64,000 nucleotides of DNA from JBBDIK01 sp964640385 (GCA_964640385.1 CAZXFL010000006.1:1-64000); one strand, 5' to 3'; numbered from the stretch's first letter, positions 47,679 through 57,701 are shown. Made by a program: numbers and translations. Notes: generated by a model not told the origin, from the letters alone.

Positions 47679-50383
47679 CGGCGGCTTCTTGGCGACCTTC
47701 TTCTTGGCGACCTTCTTCTTGGCGACCTTCTTCTTGGCGNNNNNNNNNNNNNNNNNNNNNNNNNNNNNNNNNNNNNNNNNNNNNNNNNNNNNNNNNNNNN
47801 NNNNNNNNNNNNNNNNNNNNNNNNNNNNNNNNNNNNNNNCTTCTTGGCGACCTTCTTCTTGGCGACCTTCTTCTTGGCGACCTTCTTCTTGGCGGGCGCT
47901 TCGTCCATCTTCGGGGTCGCAGCGTCCTCGCCGTTCTCGTCGTCATCCTTCTCGGTGACGGGCGCCATCGCGGCGACGTGCGCGCCCTCTTCGACGCGCA
48001 TCGTGCGCACGCCCTGACTCGGACGACCGACCCGCCGGATCTGTTCCGCAGCGACGCGGATCGCGATGCCCGACGACGACACGAGGAACACGTCCTGGTC
48101 CTTCGAGCCGATGAACGCGCCCGTGAGCTGTCCGGTCTTCTTCGTCAGCTTGTGGCCGACCACCCCGAGGCCCCCGCGGCCCTTGCGGGGGTACTGCTTG
48201 AGGTCCGTGCGCTTGCCGTAGCCGTTCGCCGTGACGCTGATCATCTCGGCACCAGAGGACCCCGCCGCGATCGCCAGGACCTCGTCATCCTCACGCAGTC
48301 GCATCCCGATGACTCCGGCGGTCGACCGCCCCATCGGCCGTGCCGTCGTCTCCGAGAACCGGATCGTCTGGCCGGTGCGCGACACCATGAAGATGTCGTC
48401 CTCGCCGTCGGTCAGGAACACGTCGATCAGCTCGTCGCCTTCCTTCAGGTTGATCGCGGCCAGCCCGGTGCGCGGCGAGTCATACTCGGGGAGCGCGGTC
48501 TTCTTGACCATCCCGCGACGCGTTCCGAACACGAGGTACTTGCCCTCCGCGTACTCCTTGAGATCGAGAACCGCACTGATCCGCTCGTCCTGGTTGACCT
48601 GCACGCCGGGCAGGTTCGCCGCAAACATCCCGCGGGCGGTGCGGGAGGACTCGGGGACCTCGTGGACCTTGACCCGGTAAACCTTGCCGCGGGTCGTGAA
48701 GATCAGCAGCCAATGGTGGGTGCTCGTCATGAAGACGTTGCGGATGACGTCCTCCTCCTTCAACGTGGCGCCGCGCACGCCCTTGCCGCCGCGGCCCTGG
48801 CGGCGGTAGGCCTCGACCGGTTGACGCTTGATGTACCCGGCTCGCGTCACCGTGATGATCACGTCTTCCTCGGGGATCAGGTCCAGGACGTCGAACTCAC
48901 CTTCGTCAGGCCGGATCTGGGTCCGGCGCGGGTTCGCGAAGCGCTTGCGGACATCGAGCAGTTCCTCCTTGATCACCGCGCGGATCTTCTTCGGGTCCTT
49001 GAGGAGCGCCTTGAGGTGCTTGATACGCGCGAGCAGCTCCTTGTGCTCTTCCTCCAGCTCGGCCTTCGCCAGCTTGGTCAGGCGGCGCAGCGGCATGTCC
49101 AGGATGTGGTTCGCCTGGATCTCGGAGAGCTTGAACTGCTTCATCAGCTTCTGTCGGGCCTGCTCGGCGTCCTGCGAACCGCGGATGATCTTGATGACAG
49201 CGTCGAGGTTGTCGAGCGCGATCAACAGTCCCTGGACGATGTGGTCGCGGTCCTCGGCCTTCTTGAGTTCGAACTTCGTGCGGCGCGTGACGACATCGAT
49301 CTGGTGGTCGAGGTAGTAACCGACCATCTCGGCCAGGTCGAGCACCTTCGGTTCCACACCTTCGACGAGCGAAAGCATGATGACGCCGAAGCTCTCCTGC
49401 ATCTGCGTGTGCTTGTACAGCTGGTTCAGGACCACCTGCGCGTTCGCACCGCGCTTGAGATCGACGACCAACCGCATCCCGTCACGGTTGGACTCGTCCT
49501 TCAGGTCGGCGATGTCCTTGAGCTTGCCGGTCCGGACAAGCTCGGCGATCTTCTCGGCCAGCCGCGCCTTGTTCACCTGGTAGGGCAGCTCGGTGACCAC
49601 GATCCGCATCCGGTTATTCGAACCCTCTTCGACCGTGGCGACCGAGCGGACCTTGATCGACCCGCGGCCGGTCGCGTAGGCGTCGTTGATGCCCTCCGTG
49701 CCGATGATCTGCGCCCCGGTCGGGAAGTCGGGTCCGAGGACGTACGTGCGGAGGCCGGCGACGTCGATGTCGGGCTCGTCGATCATCGCGCAGGTTGCGT
49801 CGATGATCTCGCCCAGGTTGTGCGGCGGGATGTTTGTAGCCATGCCGACCGCGATGCCCGCGGCGCCGTTGACGAGCAGGTTCGGGTAGCGCGAGGGCAG
49901 GACCGTCGGCTCCTCTTCGTACCCGTCGAAGTTCGGGATGAAGCCGACCGTGTCGGCGTCGATGTCGCGCAGCAGCTCCATCGCCATCGGGGCGAGCCGG
50001 GCTTCGGTATAGCGATAGGCGGCGGCCGGGTCGCCGTCGACGGAACCGAAGTTGCCGTGGCCGTCGATCAGCGGCGCGCGCATGACCCAGTCCTGGGCCA
50101 GGCGAACCAAAGCGTCGTAGACACTGGAGTCACCGTGAGGGTGGTACTTCTTCAGGACCTCGCCGACGGCCGAGACCGACTTGCGGTGGGGCCGGTCGGG
50201 ACGCAGACCAGACTCGAGCATCGACCACAGGATCCGCCGCTGGACCGGCTTGAGCCCGTCGCGCACATCGGGCAGGGCGCGCCCAACGATGACCGACATC
50301 GCGTAGTCCAGGTACGAGCGCTGGATCTCGTCCTCAAGTTGGACGGGCTCGACCCGGCCCCTGAACAGCTCTTCCTGAGCCAC
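47658..50383 (-). CDS. gyrA: DNA gyrase subunit A with KKKVA-repeat tail, contains assembly gap
   Basis: GyrA breaks and reseals DNA in the gyrase A2B2 complex. Active Tyr is in AAAYRYTEARL; the quinolone-determining region HGDSSVYDAL has wild-type Ser and Asp. Conserved RQGRGGKGVRG (GyrA box) is seen. After PKMDEAPA the C-terminus is a KKKVA repeat on both sides of the 100-N gap; the last part is KKKVAKKPPSRRRGR and a TGA at 47658-47660. The frame shift suggested after the N run is an artefact of its fixed length. Confidence 0.93.
47682..47893 (-). repeat. 15-bp tandem repeat array with gap
   Basis: Units of 15 bp encoding KKKVA flank the gap, about four on each side. Short-read assembly commonly fails in such arrays, so the true number is unknown. 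Confidence 0.9.
47740..47839. other. Assembly gap (100 N)
   Basis: Exactly 100 N inside the gyrA repeat tail. The round length suggests a placeholder rather than a measured size. Confidence 0.98.
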
Positions 50384-50397
50384 GGCCTAGCTCCCCA

Positions 50398-52368
50398 TCA
50401 CACGTCGAGGTTCTCGACGTACTTCGCGTTCGCCTCGATGAACGCCTTGCGGGGCGCGACCTCGTCGCCCATGAGCATGGTGAACAACCGGTCCGCGGCG
50501 ACGGCGTCCTCGAGGGTGACCTGCAGGAGCGTGCGTTTCTCGGGGTCCATGGTCGTCGCCCAGAGCTGCTCCGCGTTCATCTCTCCCAGACCCTTGAACC
50601 GCTGCGGCTCGAGCTTGCGACCGTTGCCGTTGGATTTGCGCCAGGTATCCCACTCGCGCTCGGTGTAGAAGTAGCGCTCTTGCTTCCCGTCCTTGAGCAG
50701 GTACAGGGGCGGCTGCGCCAGGTACATGAACCCGGCGTCGATCAGCTGCGGCATGTTGCGGAAGAAGAACGTGAGCAACAGGGTGCGGATGTGGGCGCCG
50801 TCCACGTCGGCGTCGGCCATCAACACGATGCGGTGGTACCGCGCTTTCTCGAGGTCGAACTCGTCACCGATCGCAGTCCCGATCGCGGTGATCAGGGCCT
50901 GGATCTCGTTGTTCTCGAGGACCTTGTGCAGCCGCGCCTTCTCGACGTTGATGATCTTGCCGCGGATCGGCAGGATCGCCTGGCTCGCGCGATCGCGCGC
51001 GCTCTTGGCCGAACCACCGGCACTGTCGCCCTCAACGATGTAGAGCTCACACAGCTGGGGGTCGGTGAGCTGGCAGTCGGCGAGCTTGCCGGGAAGGGAC
51101 CCGGACTCCAGGAAGGACTTGCGGCGCGTCAGATCCCGCGCTTGGCGGGCCGCCAGGCGCGCCTTCTGCGCGGCCTCGGACTTCATCACGATGCGCTTCG
51201 CGTCGCCGGGGTGCTCCTCGAGCCACGTCCCGAGCTGGTCGTTGAGCGTCTTTTCCACGAACGCGCGGATCTCGGTATTCCCCAGCTTGGTCTTGGTCTG
51301 ACCCTCGAACTGCGGGTCCTGAAGCTTCACCGAGACGATCGCGGTGAGGCCTTCGCGCACGTCCTCACCGATCAGCGAGTCCTGCTTCTCCTTCAACAGG
51401 CCCTTGGTCCGCGCGTAGCGATTCAGGACGCCGGTGAGGGCCTTCTTGAAGCCCTCCTCGTGCATCCCGCCCTCGTGCGTGTTGATCGTGTTCGCGAACG
51501 TGTGGATCGACTCGGAGTAACCGGTGTTCCATTGGAACGCGATCTCGACCTCGGAGCGCTCGCCCTTGACCTCGAACGCGACGACCTTCTGGTGCAGGGC
51601 TTCCTTTCCGGCGTTCATGTGCTTCACGAAGTCCACGAGGCCACCGTTGGCCTTGAAGACGTCCTTGACTACCGGTGTCTCCCGCTCGTCGTTGAGCTGG
51701 ATCTCGACACCCTTGTTCAGGAACGCCAGCTCCTGCAGCCGCTCGGCCAGCACCTCACGCTTGAAGGTCGTCTCTTCGAAGATCTCGGCGTCCGGCCAGA
51801 AGGTGATGATGGTGCCGTGCTTCTTCGACGGCTTGCCCTTCCCGAGCTTCTTGGTCGCCTTGCCACGCGAGAACTGCACGTGCCAATTGGCGCCCTCGCG
51901 CTGGATGTCGGCGGTCATCTTCTCGGACAGCGCGTTCACGACCGAGACGCCGACCCCGTGCAGCCCCCCGGAGATCCGGTAGCCGGCGCCGCCGAACTTC
52001 CCGCCGGCGTTCAGGGTGGTCAGCACCACTTCCGCAGCCGGGCGGCGGTCCTTCGCCTTGGGGATGGGCTTGACCGGAATCCCCCGGCCGTTGTCGGCGA
52101 CCGAGACGGCGCCGTCCTTGAGGAGGGTCACGATGATCCGGTCGCAGTGGCCGGCCATCGCCTCGTCGACGGCGTTGTCCACCACCTCGTAAACGAGGTG
52201 GTGCAAACCCCGCGGGCCGGTGGTGCCGATGTACATGCCCGGGCGCAGCCGGACGTGCTCGACGCCCTCGAGGACCGTGATGTCCTTCTCGGAATAGCCG
52301 CCGTCGGTCTTCTTCGTGCCCTGCTTCTTACCCGTCTCCTGGGCCTTCGCCTTCGTCTGTGTCGCCAA
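50398..52368 (-). CDS. gyrB: DNA gyrase subunit B
   Basis: A 656-residue GyrB with ATPase motifs (EVVDNAVDEAMAG, VADNGRGIPV, GGLHGVGVSVVNALS) and TOPRIM domain (EGDSAGGSAK, MADADVDGAHIRTLLL). The start is TTG 52368 with GGAGGA just before; a further in-frame ATG upstream lacks support. It is 14 nt before gyrA. A TATACT box is at 52453-52458 (minus). Confidence 0.95.
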   Translation of the reverse strand: MATQTKAKAQETGKKQGTKKTDGGYSEKDITVLEGVEHVRLRPGMYIGTTGPRGLHHLVYEVVDNAVDEAMAGHCDRIIVTLLKDGAVSVADNGRGIPVKPIPKAKDRRPAAEVVLTTLNAGGKFGGAGYRISGGLHGVGVSVVNALSEKMTADIQREGANWHVQFSRGKATKKLGKGKPSKKHGTIITFWPDAEIFEETTFKREVLAERLQELAFLNKGVEIQLNDERETPVVKDVFKANGGLVDFVKHMNAGKEALHQKVVAFEVKGERSEVEIAFQWNTGYSESIHTFANTINTHEGGMHEEGFKKALTGVLNRYARTKGLLKEKQDSLIGEDVREGLTAIVSVKLQDPQFEGQTKTKLGNTEIRAFVEKTLNDQLGTWLEEHPGDAKRIVMKSEAAQKARLAARQARDLTRRKSFLESGSLPGKLADCQLTDPQLCELYIVEGDSAGGSAKSARDRASQAILPIRGKIINVEKARLHKVLENNEIQALITAIGTAIGDEFDLEKARYHRIVLMADADVDGAHIRTLLLTFFFRNMPQLIDAGFMYLAQPPLYLLKDGKQERYFYTEREWDTWRKSNGNGRKLEPQRFKGLGEMNAEQLWATTMDPEKRTLLQVTLEDAVAADRLFTMLMGDEVAPRKAFIEANAKYVENLDV

Positions 52369-52452
52369 CGATCCTCCACCTGAACCCGGCCACGCCGGGG
52401 GTCTTCCCACCGGAAAGTAAGGGGCGTCCCGAGCAGTCGAGACAGCCCTTGA

Positions 52453-52458
52453 AGTATA
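52453..52458 (-). promoter_or_regulatory. gyrB -10 box
   Basis: TATACT on the minus strand, 84 nt before the gyrB TTG. No clear -35 at 17 bp. Confidence 0.5.
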
Positions 52459-52509
52459 CCATCGAGACTCTCTCCAGCGCCCCTTCCGCGACCTACTGAA
52501 ACCCTTGCG

Positions 52510-52863
52510 CTACAACGGTTTCACGCGGTCTGGAGCGACCACGATCCGGACCCGCTTGACGGCCTCGGAGCCGAGCTCTCCGTTGACCTTCCGGGCGATG
52601 TCCGCGGACAGGAATTCGAGCTGCGTCCCCCATGCCGCGGAGCGGGTCGCCACCACCAGTGTGCCGCCGTCCAGGGACACAGGCGCGGACTCCGTCGCCA
52701 ACCGCTCCCCCACCACGGCAGCCCAATCCTGCACCAGGCGCCCGATCTTCGCGCCGGACGCGAACTCCCGGGACCCGAGGAGCCCGGTGACGATGTCACC
52801 GATCGCCGTCGGCTCGGCCGTGCGGTCCTTCGGCTTCTTCTTGAACCCCTTGCTATGCGCCAA
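52510..52863 (-). CDS. dciA: DciA (DUF721) helicase-loading protein
   Basis: A 117-residue DUF721/DciA protein. It loads the replicative helicase in bacteria without DnaC. Typical is LVQDWAAVVGERLA and LVVATRSAAWGTQLEFL. It lies between recF and gyrB as in other actinobacteria. Confidence 0.88.
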   Translation of the reverse strand: MAHSKGFKKKPKDRTAEPTAIGDIVTGLLGSREFASGAKIGRLVQDWAAVVGERLATESAPVSLDGGTLVVATRSAAWGTQLEFLSADIARKVNGELGSEAVKRVRIVVAPDRVKPL

Positions 52864-52875
52864 CGGATACCTCCC

Positions 52876-53955
52876 TCACCGGATGCTGACCATTCCCGCG
52901 GTGACGTCCCAGACGACGTCCGATGCTGCGGGGATGTGGCTCTCGTCGGCGACGGACACGACCACCTGCCCCCTGCCGGTCAGCGCCGCTCCAACCCGAG
53001 CACGGCGGGCGGGGTCCAGGGCGGAGAACGGATCGTCCAGCAGGATCACGGGGCGCTCGCCCACCTCCTCCTGGAGGGCCGAGGCGAGCCCGAGACGGAG
53101 CGAGAGGGCAGCCCCCCACGCTTCCCCGTGCGAGGCGAACCCGCGCGCCACGAGGTCGCGGACGGTCAGCCCGAGGTCGTCACGATGTGGACCGACCAGC
53201 GTCGTTCTACGCACCAACTCGTCCGCCCGCCTGTCGGCAAGGCGCTCGCGAAACGCAGCCGCGAGACCGTCGCCTTCGACCGACGGCCGGTACTCGACGC
53301 TCAGCGCGTATCCCGAGAGGCTCTGGAATTCCGCGCTGGCGCCCGGCGCGACCTGCTGCATCGCCTCCCGGCGCGCGTCGGTCACGAGGACCCCCGACGC
53401 GATCAACTCTTCGTCCCACGCCGCCAGGCCAGGAGGTTCTCCCGGCCCGCCGTGATCCTTGAGCAACCGGTTCCGTTGGCGCAGGGTCTTCTCGTAGTTC
53501 CGCAGCGCTGTCTCGCGCGCCGGCCACAGCGAGGTGACGGCTTGGTCCATGAACCGCCGACGCGCGCCGGGATCGCCCTGCACCACATCCAGGTCATCCG
53601 GTCCGAAGAACACCGAGGGTGCTTGCCGGCGGAGGTCCCGCTTGCGCCGCACCGGGCTCCGGTTGACCTGAACGCGATTCGCTCCCTGGCCGCGGATCTC
53701 GACCTCGATCAGGAGCTTCCCCTCCCCGGTCTGCGCCTCACCGCGAACGAACGCTGACTCGGCGCCGGCGCGGATGAGTGGGAGGTCCATGCGGACGCGC
53801 GGCGAGTCTAGGTGGGTCAGGAGGTACATCCCCTCGAGGAGGTTCGTCTTGCCCTCACCGTTTGGACCGACAACTGACATCAACCCTTCGGACATCTCCA
53901 CCCGGGTTTCGGCATGGTTGCGGAAGTCGCGGAGCTCGACCCAGAGCAGGTGCAC
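52876..53955 (-). CDS. recF: DNA replication and repair protein RecF
   Basis: A 359-residue ABC-type ATPase for recombination repair. Walker A is GPNGEGKTN, the signature lies in ASHGEAWGAALSLRL (usual is SQGQ), and Walker B is VILLDDPFSALD. It is in a dnaN-recF-dciA-gyrB-gyrA series, 12 nt before dciA. Confidence 0.93.
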   Translation of the reverse strand: MHLLWVELRDFRNHAETRVEMSEGLMSVVGPNGEGKTNLLEGMYLLTHLDSPRVRMDLPLIRAGAESAFVRGEAQTGEGKLLIEVEIRGQGANRVQVNRSPVRRKRDLRRQAPSVFFGPDDLDVVQGDPGARRRFMDQAVTSLWPARETALRNYEKTLRQRNRLLKDHGGPGEPPGLAAWDEELIASGVLVTDARREAMQQVAPGASAEFQSLSGYALSVEYRPSVEGDGLAAAFRERLADRRADELVRRTTLVGPHRDDLGLTVRDLVARGFASHGEAWGAALSLRLGLASALQEEVGERPVILLDDPFSALDPARRARVGAALTGRGQVVVSVADESHIPAASDVVWDVTAGMVSIR

Positions 53956-53967
53956 ACCGAGCCGGCT

Positions 53968-55080
53968 TTAGCCGACCGGCGCCGGGAGCCGGACGGGCAT
54001 CACGAGGTACGTGAACTGGTCGTTCTCGCCTCGCACCACGCCGGGCTTGAGCCCATCTCGAACCTCGAGCCGGATGCTGTCACCGACCGCGGCAGCGAGC
54101 CCGTCGATCAGGTAGTTCGGGTTGAACGCCGCCGTGAGTTCGTCGCCCTCGTACTGCGCTTCGACGGCCTCGACCGCCTGCCCGAGATCCGGCGACTGCG
54201 ACGACAATCGAACACCGAGTTGGTTGAACTCCATCCGCACCGGTGCATTGTCGCGTGCCAGCAAGCCGACGCGCCGGACGGCCTCGATGAGCGCCTGGCG
54301 CGACATCGTCAGCCGGTTCTCGTACCCCTCCGGCAGCAGCTGCCGGTAGTTCGGGAACTCGCCCTCGATCAGCCGGGAGGTAAGGCATAACCCGCCGATC
54401 TGGAACGACACCTGGCTCTCGTCGAGTACGACCTCGATCTCGCCCTTCTCCTCGCCGGCGGCGGCCCTGCCGGCCTCCCCCAATGCGCGCTCAGGGACGA
54501 TCGCCTTCGCCTCACCATCGGCCGTCGCCATCACCTCGCGGACCGCGAGACGGTAAGAATCCGTCGCCGCCAGGATGATGCCCTCACGACTGATCTCGAC
54601 CAGCACGCCGGTCAGGACCGGACGCGCCTCATCCTTGGACGCCGCGCGTCCCACCTGCGCCACCGACTCGGCGAACGTCGGGGCGTCCACCCTGACCTGG
54701 GTCCCCGAGGGCGCCTGCAACGCAGGGAAGTCGTCCGCGGGGAGCAGTCGCAAGGTGCTTTCGTACGCGGCCGACCTGATCTGCGCCTGGCCACCGTCCG
54801 CATCGAACTCGACCGGTGCTTCCTCCAGGCTCTTGACAACGTCGGTCAGCAAGCGCGCCGGGATGAGAGCTGTGCCTTCGGTTCGAACCTGGACCTCGAC
54901 GGTGAGCTGTGCCGACACCTCGAGATCCGTCGTGGTCAGCGTAAGCACGCCGTCGGTGGAGGCCTGCATCAGCACACCGGTCAGCGCCGGGATGCCGGGG
55001 CGCGTCGAAATCCCACGCTGAACGACCTGGAGCGCCTCGGACAAGATATCGCGATCGCATCGGAACTTCATGATCTCCAC
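53968..55080 (-). CDS. dnaN: DNA polymerase III sliding clamp
   Basis: A 370-residue beta clamp with three similar domains. It starts MKFRCDRDILSEALQVV from the third Met (ATG 55080 or 55071) and ends in the conserved YLVMPVRLP. It tethers the polymerase and is recF's neighbour. Confidence 0.95.
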   Translation of the reverse strand: MEIMKFRCDRDILSEALQVVQRGISTRPGIPALTGVLMQASTDGVLTLTTTDLEVSAQLTVEVQVRTEGTALIPARLLTDVVKSLEEAPVEFDADGGQAQIRSAAYESTLRLLPADDFPALQAPSGTQVRVDAPTFAESVAQVGRAASKDEARPVLTGVLVEISREGIILAATDSYRLAVREVMATADGEAKAIVPERALGEAGRAAAGEEKGEIEVVLDESQVSFQIGGLCLTSRLIEGEFPNYRQLLPEGYENRLTMSRQALIEAVRRVGLLARDNAPVRMEFNQLGVRLSSQSPDLGQAVEAVEAQYEGDELTAAFNPNYLIDGLAAAVGDSIRLEVRDGLKPGVVRGENDQFTYLVMPVRLPAPVG

Positions 55081-55285
55081 CTCCTAGAACGAAACCTGTT
55101 GCTAGGTACTAGAAGAACGTTGTTGGTATGCACGGGGGATATGTGGAGAACACCCCACAGAGCCACCATACCCAAGGGGTCTGACAGAACTACCCCGGTG
55201 GACGAGATGGGGCAAACGAGGCGATCGGACGAGCGGAGCGAAGTTGTTCGCAGTGTCTCCCGGCGGTTCCCCCGTGTTTTCCCCA
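55081..55285. other. dnaA-dnaN intergenic, candidate oriC
   Basis: This 205-bp gap is where actinobacterial oriC usually lies. It contains TTCTCCACA (reverse, 55142-55150; one mismatch to TTATCCACA) and TTTTCCCCA (55277-55285; two mismatches). Few good boxes are seen, so part of the origin may be on the other side of dnaA. Confidence 0.5.
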
Positions 55286-56641
55286 CTACACGCCCCGTGC
55301 GTGAGCCCGGATGGTGCGCGTCAGATCTTGGACCTGTCGGTACGTGCTGCCGCGCGCACGCATCAACTTCTCGACCTTCTTGATGCCGTGCATGGCGGTC
55401 GTGTGGTCACGGTCGAATGCCTCGCCGATCTTGATCAGCGACAGGCCCGTGCACTCGCGCATCAGGTACATGGCGACGTGCCGAGCGGTGGTGAGCGGCC
55501 GGCTCCGACTCTTGGAGCTCAGGTCGTCGCGGGTGAGGCCGAAGTACCCGGCCGTCTCGTCGAGGATGAGTTGAGGTGGGATCTCGGTCTCGGTCTGTGG
55601 GAGCAAGTCCTCAAGGGCTTGGTCGGCGAGCTGCTCATCGATCTGCTGGCCCGTGAGCGACGAGTACGCGGCGACGCGCAGGAGGGCGCCCTCGAGCTCG
55701 CGGATGTTCTGCTCGAACCGGACCGCGATGAACTCGAACACCTCGTCGGGGACCTCGACTCGGTCCCGGTGCGCCTTGAGCTGCAGGATCGCGATCCGGG
55801 TCTCCAGGTCCGGCGGCTGAACGTCCACGCACAGCCCCCATCGGAAGCGGTTGCGTAGGCGTTCCTCCATCCCCGAGAGCTCCTGGGGCGGCCGGTCGGA
55901 CGCGATTACGACCTGACGCTCGGAACCGTGCAGCGCGTTGAACGTGTGGAAGAACTCGGTTTGCGTCTCTTCTCGCCGGGCGAGGAACTGGATGTCGTCG
56001 ACCAACAAAACGTCGACGTCGCGGTACCGCCGCTGGAACTGGTAGCCCTGCTTCTCGCGGACCGCCTTGATGAACTCACTGGTGAACGTCTCAGAGGTGA
56101 CGTACTTCGCGCGCAGGCCGGGGATCAGCCGCATCATGTGCTGGCCGATCGCGTAGAGCAGGTGCGTCTTGCCGAGACCAACCCCCCCGTAGATGAAAAG
56201 CGGGTTGTAGGCCTTGGACGGCGGCGCTTCTGCGACGGCCATCGCCGCCGCGTGCGCGAAGCGGTTGCTGGATCCCGGCACGAACGTGTCGAAGGTGTAC
56301 TTCTCCGAGAACTGGGTCGGGGGCGCGGCCGACGGAGGAAGCGGATCGGGCTTCGGGGCGTCGTTCTTCGGTCGATCCGGGTCGACGGTCAGCCGGATCT
56401 GCACCGGCTCCCCGGCCGTGGCGGACGCGGCCCGCTGGATCAGGTCCAGGTAGCGGCGGGACAGCCAGTCGCGGACGTAGTCCGAGGGGGTGAATACCTC
56501 GAGGACCCCGTTCTCCAGCGTCCCCGGACGCACCTCTGAGAACCACATCCCGAAGGAACTCTCGGAGACTTCCGTGCGTATCTGCTCGAGAACGCCGTCC
56601 CAGATGCGGGTGGATGCCGGATCATATGCGGTGACGGACAC
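55286..56641 (-). CDS. dnaA: Chromosomal replication initiator DnaA
   Basis: A 451-residue initiator. Domain I (about 1-85), a short linker, AAA+ domain with Walker A GGVGLGKTH and Walker B VLLVDDIQFL, and a DNA-binding domain with DRDHTTAMHGIKKVEKL. The start GTG 56641 is chosen; a DnaA box lies 2 bp upstream of it. Confidence 0.95.
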   Translation of the reverse strand: MSVTAYDPASTRIWDGVLEQIRTEVSESSFGMWFSEVRPGTLENGVLEVFTPSDYVRDWLSRRYLDLIQRAASATAGEPVQIRLTVDPDRPKNDAPKPDPLPPSAAPPTQFSEKYTFDTFVPGSSNRFAHAAAMAVAEAPPSKAYNPLFIYGGVGLGKTHLLYAIGQHMMRLIPGLRAKYVTSETFTSEFIKAVREKQGYQFQRRYRDVDVLLVDDIQFLARREETQTEFFHTFNALHGSERQVVIASDRPPQELSGMEERLRNRFRWGLCVDVQPPDLETRIAILQLKAHRDRVEVPDEVFEFIAVRFEQNIRELEGALLRVAAYSSLTGQQIDEQLADQALEDLLPQTETEIPPQLILDETAGYFGLTRDDLSSKSRSRPLTTARHVAMYLMRECTGLSLIKIGEAFDRDHTTAMHGIKKVEKLMRARGSTYRQVQDLTRTIRAHARGV

Positions 56642-56929
56642 GCTTATCCACAGAACCTTTCCACAGATGTGGATTCCACAACGGGGGAAGACGCGAGGAA
56701 AGGCCGGGTCTTGGGGGTTCCCGGTCCTGGGGAGCGACCCGGAAGATAGCACGCGTACCCTGTGCCTGGAACCCTCAGAGGGTTGTCTTGTCACACTTTC
56801 TGTGCAAGGTGCGGCCGCTGGAAGAGCATCCCCCATCCGGGGACCGCCGCCTCGGCCGCCGAGAACCGTTGCGCCGCCGCTATACTGCACGAGCCGGGCC
56901 GCCGATGGCGCCCGCGATGCGAGGTTTCC
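56642..56929. promoter_or_regulatory. dnaA-rpmH divergent region with DnaA boxes and promoters
   Basis: A 288-bp non-coding stretch. TTATCCACA (56644-56652) is a perfect DnaA box; CTTTCCACA (56657-56665) and GAATCCACA (reverse, 56668-56676) are weaker boxes. A 6-bp dyad lies near 56768-56782 (AACCCT-CAG-AGGGTT). TATACT (56881-56886) is the -10 for rpmH. The boxes at the dnaA start suggest autoregulation or origin function. Confidence 0.7.
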
Positions 56930-57064
56930 ATGAAGCGAACGTTCCAACCCAACAACCGACGCCGGAAGAAGACCCACGGCTTCCGCGCGCGCATGTCGAC
57001 CAAGGCCGGCCGCAGGATCCTCGCGCGTCGTCGCGCGAAGGGCCGCGTCCGCCTCTCCGCCTGA
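56930..57064 (+). CDS. rpmH: 50S ribosomal protein L34
   Basis: A 44-residue ribosomal protein (MKRTFQPNNRRRKKTHGFRA). The signature is complete and length is normal. A TATACT box is 43 nt upstream. It overlaps the rnpA reading frame. Confidence 0.97.
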   Translation: MKRTFQPNNRRRKKTHGFRARMSTKAGRRILARRRAKGRVRLSA

Positions 57065-57384
57065 GCACGACCCGGGCACGCCCTTCGCTCGCCCGCTCCC
57101 TGATGGAGGAGGGCAGCCGCGTGTCCGGACCCCGACTGGTACTGTTCTGGAGACCCGGCACCGGGACCGTCGCGACCATCGCGGGGCGCCGTGTGGGCGG
57201 CGCGGTCGCACGGAACCGAGCGCGGCGGATCCTTCGAGCCGCTTGGCGTGAAGCCGCACCTGAACGACAGGAGGATCTGGACATGGTGCTGCTTGCCCGG
57301 AACACGATCGTCGGTGCGCGCTCGCCTGAACTGGTGACCGAGATCCGCGAGCTTCTGGAACGCGCCGGAGTGACGGAGGCGTGA
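57061..57384 (+). CDS. rnpA: Ribonuclease P protein component
   Basis: Up to 107 residues with the RNR signature region (VARNRARRILRAAWREA). It helps the RNase P RNA cut tRNA 5' ends. The start is unclear: no good ATG covers the usual N-terminus. CTG 57061 (overlapping the rpmH stop as CTGA) gives a normal-looking N-terminus; ATG 57103 or GTG 57121 (with GGAGGAGG 8-9 nt before) give short forms of 93 or 87 residues. The stop overlaps yidD. Confidence 0.82.
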   Translation: MSTTRARPSLARSLMEEGSRVSGPRLVLFWRPGTGTVATIAGRRVGGAVARNRARRILRAAWREAAPERQEDLDMVLLARNTIVGARSPELVTEIRELLERAGVTEA

Positions 57385-57701
57385 GCGTTCTTCGCCGGGG
57401 CGCGTGGCTCATCGGAGCGCCGCTGCGCGTCGCGGTGCTGGGCGCGATCGGTCTGTATCGGATCACCCTCTCAGGGCGCTTCGGCGACCGCTGCAAGTAC
57501 CATCCCTCCTGCTCCGCGTACGCCGACAAGGCGATCCGGACCCATGGCGTGCTCAAGGGTTCACTGTTCGCTGCCTGGAGACTGTTGCGCTGCAACCCGT
57601 TCAGCGACGGGGGTATCGACGGCGTGCCGGCGCGGGGCGAACGGCGGGTGTATGACTACGTCCTACACCGTCGGCGTCGGGCGTCGGGGGTGACGGGATG
57701 A
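57381..57701 (+). CDS. yidD: Membrane protein insertion efficiency factor YidD
   Basis: A 106-residue protein with the three conserved Cys/YidD motif: CKYHPSCSAYADKAIRTHG, and RLLRCNPFSDGG. It assists YidC. GTG start overlaps rnpA (GTGA); stop overlaps yidC (ATGA). Confidence 0.93.
   Translation: MSVLRRGAWLIGAPLRVAVLGAIGLYRITLSGRFGDRCKYHPSCSAYADKAIRTHGVLKGSLFAAWRLLRCNPFSDGGIDGVPARGERRVYDYVLHRRRRASGVTG

Noticed and set aside
47603..47740. Arg/Ser/Pro-rich end of GyrA in the frame as read through the N run
   Set aside because: 100 is not a multiple of 3, so the frame is shifted; the correct frame gives KKKVAKKPPSRRRGR and stops at 47658.
47558..50668. A 1036-residue open frame on the plus strand opposite gyrA
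   Set aside because: It is the mirror of GyrA/GyrB codons, with no family motif, and a product of high GC. The same holds for the long frames at 50680-52383, 32211-34085 and 65-1000.
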